NCBI GenBank assembly: GCA_017963125.1
Contig: JAGCUA010000053.1
Location: 30,608-94,607 of the forward strand
Source: a bacterium
Lineage (GTDB): Bacteria > UBP6 > UBA1177
Direction of reading: 5' to 3'
DNA: 64,000 nt
The notes under the pieces are model-generated. The model did no database searches and had not been told where the DNA came from. It saw only the letters and a list, made by a program, of their open reading frames with translations. The position numbers were made by a program, and so were the translations under genes. Of this stretch, positions 62,101-64,000 are shown one piece after another; within the stretch, counting starts at the first letter, position 1, and the number at the start of each line of letters is the position of its first letter.

Positions 62101-64000
62101 TTTATCGTTCCGACCGGTCTGTTCAAAGTGTCGTAGGAATAACTTTGTTTCGTGCCGTCGCTCGATTCTACTGAAGCGACATTACCGATAGTGTCATATT
62201 CCCACCAGGTCACATGGTTGACATTGGTCGTGCTTTCAGAACCCGGGATGAACTGTTTGCGCGTTTCACTTAATTTCCTGTCCAAGTCATCATAAGTCCA
62301 GGCTGTTTCACCGGTTTTCACATCGGATGAAGTCTTCGTAATTTGTGAAGTGATGTTGTCGGAATAATCACTTTCGTAAGTTGTTTCCGTCTCGTTCCCG
62401 AACGGATCGACCTGTTTCGCGGCTCTGCCCCATTTGTCTTTGTATGTTTTGAGAGTGTTAGTTGTTCCGTATTTGTTTACTATTTCATCGTAACCGCAAT
62501 AAGTGCCGCATGTTTCATTGTGGTAGAAATACTGTTCCGTCTGAAGTCCGTCGACTGTGACTGTGAGAGGCCTGTTTCTGTGGTCGTAGGTGATTGTGCG
62601 GACTTCACCGTTTTCCGTCTTTTTGATGATGTTTCCGAATGCGTCATGCTCAGTTTCTATGCACCTTTTGTCATCATCTTCCGGTTCAGTTATTGTTCCG
62701 TCATACTGGCAGCTTTTTACTGCACGACCAAGCAGGTCGTATTCGGTTTCCTGTTTGATGATTTTAGGATTATCCAGCTGAGTAATTTGATTGTTTGAGT
62801 TTATGCCCCAGTATTCAAAGAAGTAGGTCTCTTTCAGATTACTCATGACGTCATATTTGTATTTGCGGTAGTATTCGCAGGTGAAATCATCATAAGGAAA
62901 GGCTGATCGGAAAGTTACTCTCAGGCCGTTTTCTCCTGCCGTATCGTCTCCGTCGAAATTGTAAGGTTCGTAAACCCGTGTCTCGAAAGCAGCAGAATTG
63001 TTGTTATTCAGTTCGCAGCCGAAAAATGAGAAAACGACTCTGTCAAGACCGTCGTAAACATAAAGCGTGGAGACTCCGGCTGAATTTCTCTCTGCGATCT
63101 TTCTTCCCATACTGTCGTAGATGTAATCGTTTGCGAGCGCCATAACAAGCGGCAGGCCTGATCCATACGAAAAGTCGGTTGTCATCAGAAGTCCGCTGTC
63201 TGTGTTAAACAGGAATCCTTTTTTGTAGTCGCAGGCGTTACCCGTCCCGATGCCTTGTTTTATAAGCTGATAATCATTGTTGTAGGCATAGCATGTCTGA
63301 AGTGTGTTCTGACTGTCGCTGCCTGTTATCGTTTCACCCCAAACCTTGCCGTTTGGAACATAACCTGTCGGATTTATGTCATAGTCGTAGGTGAATGTTT
63401 TTGTCTTTCCGTCAGGATATGTCACGCTTTGAAGGTCGTAAGGTTTTCCCCAGCCCTGTTTCGTCCATGCGTAATTCGTTACTCTCCTGTTTGCCGCATT
63501 GCTGCACAGATTGGAACTGTGGTTCAGCCCGTATCTGACATAGTCAGAAAGTATCTGGTCAAAATTATCCTGCGTATCAAGGCTGTAAACTGCAGAACAA
63601 GCCGCATTGCCTGTTCTGCGCAGATTGTCGGCTCTTACAAAACCCAGGTCAAGGTCCGGGATCGTCTGATCATAATTTATGTATGTGTGCGGATCAGCAT
63701 AGAAATGGAAGTTGTAATTCTCTTCATTTGTTTCTGTGCTCGTCTCGTAGAGATTGACCGTCACCTGTCCGTCGGCGTTTTTGAAGTATATCGGTGAACC
63801 GCTGACATTGTATTTTATCTCTTCAGTCACCTTATTCGTGATGCTGTCACAGCTTTCAGTCTGATCGCCCGCAGCAGGTCTGCAGGTTATCTTTTTTGCC
63901 GGCTGAGCCCAGTTCGTAAAGTATTCCTCGACAATTCTTTCATTTAAGGAAATACCGTTTTTCTCAGTACCGTAAACCGTAGTGATTTTGTGCTGATCAC
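59133..64000 (-). CDS. RHS/YD-repeat polymorphic toxin with metallopeptidase-like tip, 5' end missing
   Basis: At least 1621 residues; the frame stays open to the right edge, so the start lies outside (a GTG at 63830 is internal). It carries many YD repeats (patterns such as YDxLGR and YDAFGN) from the N-terminal part on, and an RHS core-type end: EPETNLYWMRNRYYHID, FINQDPIGIWG, then NGFAYVAGM and SDPTGLE. After DPTGLE comes a tip of about 280 residues with GGLGHEFGHVSGEGEG, HEFGH at 59685-59699 being an HExxH zinc site like M91 effectors, then a Glu/Lys coiled stretch, and the tail NPYYREKDPLKELFWG to DPYWY. The tail holds a partial internal duplication (QQSGFIQPNVDPY, QQGGFIQTNVDPY). Confidence 0.9.
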   Translation of the reverse strand, partial: DQHKITTVYGTEKNGISLNERIVEEYFTNWAQPAKKITCRPAAGDQTESCDSITNKVTEEIKYNVSGSPIYFKNADGQVTVNLYETSTETNEENYNFHFYADPHTYINYDQTIPDLDLGFVRADNLRRTGNAACSAVYSLDTQDNFDQILSDYVRYGLNHSSNLCSNAANRRVTNYAWTKQGWGKPYDLQSVTYPDGKTKTFTYDYDINPTGYVPNGKVWGETITGSDSQNTLQTCYAYNNDYQLIKQGIGTGNACDYKKGFLFNTDSGLLMTTDFSYGSGLPLVMALANDYIYDSMGRKIAERNSAGVSTLYVYDGLDRVVFSFFGCELNNNNSAAFETRVYEPYNFDGDDTAGENGLRVTFRSAFPYDDFTCEYYRKYKYDVMSNLKETYFFEYWGINSNNQITQLDNPKIIKQETEYDLLGRAVKSCQYDGTITEPEDDDKRCIETEHDAFGNIIKKTENGEVRTITYDHRNRPLTVTVDGLQTEQYFYHNETCGTYCGYDEIVNKYGTTNTLKTYKDKWGRAAKQVDPFGNETETTYESDYSDNITSQITKTSSDVKTGETAWTYDDLDRKLSETRKQFIPGSESTTNVNHVTWWEYDTIGNVASVESSDGTKQSYSYDTLNRPVGTINEEYIDSNWVETSSSENSYDSVTGRLFRTATTKNSKTITEDYGFDTFGRVTSVKTTDPANSSRYRVKFYNTGGQVIWEADEESDSDPRNFGDLGLWHVEVGNQKYYTYNAFGDLEKTVYVMTRNGKGLGSIDLNPWLNSGQITTNFEYDIFGRITSRINDRSGVTEYNYYDTNAASSHRRNKLESIQITPAPTDNDTGYQDSDSSTQTYTYTYDDKGDELTVAYQEGNYLMEVAFTRDDYGRITGKTSNGSVPVTQTFTYNNRNLLETATDTVGNAAATSVTRLYDSFGNSYSETVSSGNVTKTVSRRMTDAKTYQFTYPDGKTVRKTATGNDLDSIEYNNSEIASYSRADGVLTAVTKGQNLIETFSYNSWNMLDNHTVSNANADVYDMSYNYSRGWHLIEKADGIKNTSDKYTYDSYYRLKEVKYDFANNAAARTDSFFADGVHNIEQSTENGVTYEWGVDKLNRLRDKKVGGNTAVEYEYDERNNMISEDRSGTTNDRSYIYDDLNRLIEVKDGSNQTIATYTYDAFNRRITKTVGSTTERYSYDDWDIVEISTNSGNYTNIIDSGTDRHIAIEVTANNTSTLYYFLTDERGNVTALTDANGNVLERYRYRVYGDFEILDAQFLPKNCNNQTCYATNLHNFLWGGSLYEPETNLYWMRNRYYHIDMHRFINQDPIGIWGDTNNLGNGFAYVAGMVIEASDPTGLEIYSDSGLINDAIQNGLNNSETFSNIYSVTNNLDTDVFVIVKDFSEEEKKEYGDAFVEYDLKSNSFKIYINTEFAKSGKAYPSYGEVSIEGGLGHEFGHVSGEGEGMKKNAAPDPEVETSNREFAEEIKKEIENKEKEEAEKTTNGEGYSVVPDSPEDKSQSYFANQFIKKILEMHEKKSFFEIMEEEGAVIKYEDNGRKVFILNPYYREKDPLKELFWGTKNADGTNGFVRNYFAPGAEYGYDSTTHEKWQQSGFIQPNVDPYSNLQQGGFIQTNVDPYWY

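Noticed and set aside
63830..63830. GTG at 63830 as the start of the RHS gene
   Set aside because: The frame stays open and protein-like upstream to the window edge (for example NERIVEEYFTNWAQPAKK) and there is no ribosome site before this GTG.

Overview
The window reads as chromosome of a Gram-negative bacterium: many exported lipoproteins with a lipobox Cys followed by long Asp/Glu/Thr-rich linkers, a PilZ protein, a large cyclase-ATPase-TPR protein, an RHS protein, and a standard trmD-rplS ribosome operon. The style (acidic-linker lipoproteins, Lcl/DUF1566 and IgGFc-binding-like domains, a protein resembling the TIGR04552 family) suggests a deltaproteobacterial or Myxococcota-like lineage. 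That placement is inference from gene content, not from a marker-gene comparison.

Layout. 1-10.6 kb is mostly housekeeping: pckA (cut by the left edge), a GAF protein, then a + strand run of PilZ, nadB and two tandem S12-type serine-hydrolase lipoproteins; thioredoxin, an exported protein, a possible RelA/SpoT-like protein, and a guanine-deaminase-like enzyme. 10.6-16.6 kb is an AT-rich accessory island: a YhcG-type nuclease, two overlapping DUF262 genes (GmrSD-like) and a YgjP-type metallopeptidase, with two gene scars. 16.6-22.2 kb is a minus-strand sugar/glycogen operon (ROK kinase, nucleoside transporter, glgC, GH57). 22.3-31.2 kb holds a phosphoesterase, a kelch-like lipoprotein, a soluble-adenylyl-cyclase-like protein of 1264 aa, a DegT aminotransferase and a DUF1846 protein. 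31.4-36.4 kb is a second accessory patch: an ATPase/DUF4143 gene with paired operator-like palindromes, flanked by two copies of a small gene; two membrane proteins; an orphan HigA; and an AbrB-PIN toxin-antitoxin pair. 36.4-42.6 kb has a MATE transporter and the operon LpoA-like lipoprotein-trmD-SPOUT methyltransferase-rplS-secreted protein. 42.8-55.6 kb is lipoprotein territory: an IgGFc-binding-like protein, a second DUF4143 ATPase behind three ~33-bp repeats, and four tandem lipoproteins, three of them with repeated Lcl/DUF1566 modules.

55.6-64 kb is the most unusual part. It is a polymorphic-toxin locus on the minus strand: a large RHS/YD-repeat protein (start beyond the right edge) ending in an HEFGH metallopeptidase-like tip and then a short conserved tail. 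Behind it comes a WG-repeat protein in the immunity position. Next are two further copies of the tail as free-standing short reading frames, each followed by one of two paralogous membrane-anchored small proteins, and then a decayed fourth tail in front of a small membrane-protein pair. I read this as a stack of displaced tail-immunity cassettes whose toxin parts have been lost. No tRNA, rRNA, CRISPR array or complete insertion sequence was recognised. No gene-free stretch exceeds 300 bases; the longest (12160-12449) is described below.
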